Shown: piece by piece, positions 62,059 to 64,000 of the stretch
Layout: the number at the start of each line of letters is the position of its first letter
How positions within the stretch are numbered: the first letter of the stretch is position 1
Assembly: GCA_963729875.1 (NCBI GenBank)
Contig: CAVSPR010000007.1
Coordinates: forward strand, 434,001-498,000
DNA from: DATBSL01 sp963729875
Lineage (GTDB): Bacteria > Acidobacteriota > Vicinamibacteria > Fen-336
DNA length: 64,000 bases
Direction of reading: 5' to 3'
The notes under the pieces: model-generated
Told to the model about the DNA's origin: nothing
Seen by the model: the letters and a program-made list of their open reading frames with translations, nothing else
Database searches by the model: none
Translations under genes and position numbers: made by a program

Positions 62059-64000
62059 TTGCTCCCCCAGCCCGACACCCGGCTCGGACCCTACGTGGTG
62101 GTGTCGCCCCTCGGCGCGGGGGGGATGGGTGAGGTGTACCGGGCCACCGACACGAGGCTCGCCCGCGACGTCGCGATCAAGCTCCTCCCCGAGGCCTTCG
62201 CCACCGACCACGACCGCCTCGCCCGCTTCGAGCGCGAGGCCCGGGTCCTCGCCTCCCTCAACCACCCCGGCATCGCCCACCTCTACGGCTTCGAGACCGC
62301 CACCCTCGCCGACGGCTCGACCGCCCACTTCCTCGCCATGGAGCTCGTCGAGGGAGAGGACCTCTCTGAGCGCCTCAAGCGTGGGCCGGTGCCGGTCGAG
62401 GACGCGATCCCGATCGCCCGCCAGGTCGCCGAGGCCCTCGAGGAGGCCCACGAGAAGGGCATCGTTCACCGCGACCTGAAGCCCGCCAACGTCAAGCTCA
62501 CGCCCGACGGCAGGGTCAAGGTCCTCGACTTCGGCCTGGCGAAGGCGTGGAGCGGCGAGGGCGCCGGCTCGGCCTCCGGGAGCGGCGCGCTCTCGCAGTC
62601 CCCCACTCTCGCCCGGACGGGGACCGCCGCCGGCCTCATCCTCGGCACGGCCGCCTACATGTCGCCGGAGCAGGCGCGCGGCAAGGCGGCGGACCGTCGC
62701 GCCGACATCTGGTCCTTCGGCGTGCTGCTGTACGAGCTGCTCGTCGGCCGCCGGCTCTTCGACGGGGAGACGGTGAGCGACGTGCTCGCGTCGGTGCTGA
62801 CCCGCGAGCCCGACTTCGCCGCCCTCCCGAGGACGACCCCGGCCCACGTCGAAGCGCTCCTGCGCCGCTGCCTCGTCCGCGACCCGCACGACCGCCTGCA
62901 ATCGATCGGCGACGCGCGGATCGCGCTGCAGGGCGGGCTGGTGCTCGCACCCACCCGCCCCGCACCCGCCGCCCACCGGCGTTGGGCCTGGGTGCCGTGG
63001 GCCCTGGCCGGCCTTCTCGCCCTCCCCCTCCTCGCCCTCTGGCGCCGGCCCACGCCTGTCGCGGACGTGGTCACCGCGGCGATCCCGCCGCCTCCGGGCA
63101 CGGCCTTCGACCTGCGGGGCCGCGGGCCCGGGCCCGTGGCGTTCTCGCCCGACGGCTCCCGCGTCGCCTTCGCCGCACAGGCGAGGGATGCCGCCACCCT
63201 CCTCTACGTTCGGACGATCGCCGACGGCCGGGTCACCGAGTACCCGGGATCCGATGGCGCACAGTTCCCGTTCTGGTCTCCGGACGGGCGCTGGATCGCC
63301 TTCTTCTCGCGCTCCGACGGGAAGCTCAAGAAGGTCCCCGTCGAGGGGGGAGCGCCCCTGACGATCTGCCGCGCCCTCAACGGCAAGGGTGGCAGCTGGG
63401 GCCGTGACGACGTCATCGTGCTCGCCCCTTCCTCGGGCGCGAGCCTGCACCGGGTCCCGGCCTCGGGCGGCGAGCCGGTGCCGTTCACGCAGCTGGCGGA
63501 CCCGTACAACTCCCACCGCCACCCGCGCTTCCTGCCGGACGGGCGACGATTCCTCTTCCTGGCCCGCTCGGGACGGGCGGGCGAGAGCGCCGTCCTCCTA
63601 GGATCGACCGATGGCTCGCCGCCGCGCGAGGTGATCCGGTCGGCGACGCAGGCCGAGTACGCGTCGGGCCACCTCCTCTTCGTGCGCGAGTCGGTGCTGA
63701 TGGCACAGCCCTTCGACCTCGCGGCCGGGAAGGTGACCGGCGAGGCGAGGCCGGTGGCCGACGGGGTCATCGAGATCCAGGCCGCCGCCTTCGCCGCGTT
63801 CTCCGCCTCCAGCTCGGGGCGCCTCGCCTTCCACTCCGGCGAGACCCAGGCGCCCGTCCGGATCGAGCTGCGCGATCGAAGGGGGTCGCTCGTCCGGTCG
63901 CTCGGAGCGCCGGGTCTCTACCGCTCTCCGTCGTTCTCGCCCGACGGGCGGTGGCTCGCCGCGACCGGCCACCCGCAGGTCCGGGAGGACAACTACGACG
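62059..64000 (+). CDS. Ser/Thr protein kinase with PD40/TolB-like propeller (3' partial)
   Basis: The gene runs off the right edge; 647 residues are visible. The start TTG 62059 is chosen from the nearby -10 and the N-terminus LLPQPDTRLGPYVVV, typical for this family; a later GTG is possible. The kinase has the Gly loop GAGGMGEVY (19-27), Lys41, VHRDLKPAN with Asp139, DFG at 157-159, YMSPEQARG and RRADIWSFGVLLYELL. A membrane helix follows near 311-330 (WVPWALAGLLALPLLALW). Outside are beta-propeller blades with AFSPDGSRVAF, FWSPDGRWIAF, RFLPDGRRFLF and SFSPDGRWLAA. All catalytic residues are present, so it should be active, in contrast to the pseudokinase at 24197. Abundant kinases of this build are typical of Acidobacteriota. 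Confidence 0.92.
   Translation, partial: MLPQPDTRLGPYVVVSPLGAGGMGEVYRATDTRLARDVAIKLLPEAFATDHDRLARFEREARVLASLNHPGIAHLYGFETATLADGSTAHFLAMELVEGEDLSERLKRGPVPVEDAIPIARQVAEALEEAHEKGIVHRDLKPANVKLTPDGRVKVLDFGLAKAWSGEGAGSASGSGALSQSPTLARTGTAAGLILGTAAYMSPEQARGKAADRRADIWSFGVLLYELLVGRRLFDGETVSDVLASVLTREPDFAALPRTTPAHVEALLRRCLVRDPHDRLQSIGDARIALQGGLVLAPTRPAPAAHRRWAWVPWALAGLLALPLLALWRRPTPVADVVTAAIPPPPGTAFDLRGRGPGPVAFSPDGSRVAFAAQARDAATLLYVRTIADGRVTEYPGSDGAQFPFWSPDGRWIAFFSRSDGKLKKVPVEGGAPLTICRALNGKGGSWGRDDVIVLAPSSGASLHRVPASGGEPVPFTQLADPYNSHRHPRFLPDGRRFLFLARSGRAGESAVLLGSTDGSPPREVIRSATQAEYASGHLLFVRESVLMAQPFDLAAGKVTGEARPVADGVIEIQAAAFAAFSASSSGRLAFHSGETQAPVRIELRDRRGSLVRSLGAPGLYRSPSFSPDGRWLAATGHPQVREDNYD

Overview
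The window is very GC-rich (roughly 70-75% by eye), gene-dense bacterial DNA from a Gram-negative, diderm chromosome. Evidence for two membranes includes an Omp85 barrel, a TamB-type translocation module, lipoproteins and cell-wall hydrolases. A Ser/Thr kinase fused to a PD40/TolB-type propeller, a second kinase-like receptor, a UbiD enzyme, a class-II cyclic-nucleotide phosphodiesterase and a Npt-type transporter fused to HEAT repeats and cyclic-nucleotide domains suggest Acidobacteriota (perhaps Thermoanaerobaculia-like) or a related deltaproteobacterial lineage. This is inferred from gene content; there is no rRNA or ribosomal protein to fix it. I see no tRNA, rRNA, CRISPR array, insertion sequence or prophage.

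Layout. 1-9 kb: a partial membrane glycosyltransferase, an OB-fold/Ig-like exported protein, a cyclic-nucleotide phosphodiesterase, and a cell-division/wall block in which ftsE and ftsX are separated by a MltD-like lytic transglycosylase and uridine kinase. Then come a YheT-type hydrolase and the conserved tesA/ybbA/ybbP locus (8.5-12.5 kb). 12.5-15 kb: a DUF4132 protein of visibly lower GC. 15-20 kb: a minus-strand operon purF - pfkB kinase - cyclophilin - metallopeptidase - ATP-grasp ligase. 20-25.5 kb: UbiD decarboxylase, a VKOR-DsbA fusion, a fatty-acid hydroxylase and a membrane pseudokinase. 25.7-32.4 kb: a hybrid histidine kinase and gltB, both full length but broken by many frameshifts next to G/C runs. 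32.4-44.4 kb: a small Cys-rich exported protein, lactate permease, a GH2 exo-glucosaminidase-like enzyme, a response regulator, a beta-helix protein, an exported protein of unknown function with an MFS permease, an Ntn-type amidohydrolase lipoprotein, a zinc-ribbon protein and a cell-wall amidase. 44.4-51.3 kb: one 2298-residue ORF joining TamB to a TamA/BamA-type Omp85 barrel. 51.4-64 kb: a paralogue of the second gene, a DUF362 protein, the Npt-HEAT-cNMP transporter, a penicillin-acylase-family enzyme, tpiA, a TMEM175-type channel and the start of a Ser/Thr kinase running off the right edge.

Expression signals. Many genes have TTGAC(A/C/G), 17-18 bp, then TANNNT. A second group has TANNNT (often TAGAAT) only 5-8 nt before the start codon with no Shine-Dalgarno sequence, which predicts leaderless mRNAs. 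Genes are packed tightly, and three convergent pairs overlap at a palindromic CTAG that supplies both TAG stops.

Standout signals: the TamB-TamA one-polypeptide fusion; an intergenic array of about 15 units with an 11-bp period and a CACAG core that looks like phased DnaA boxes (25477-25654); an N-lobe-less membrane pseudokinase; and the ATP-grasp/metallopeptidase pair in the purF operon. Frameshifts cluster at 26.8-31.5 kb and 60.9-61.9 kb and look more like consensus errors than decay.
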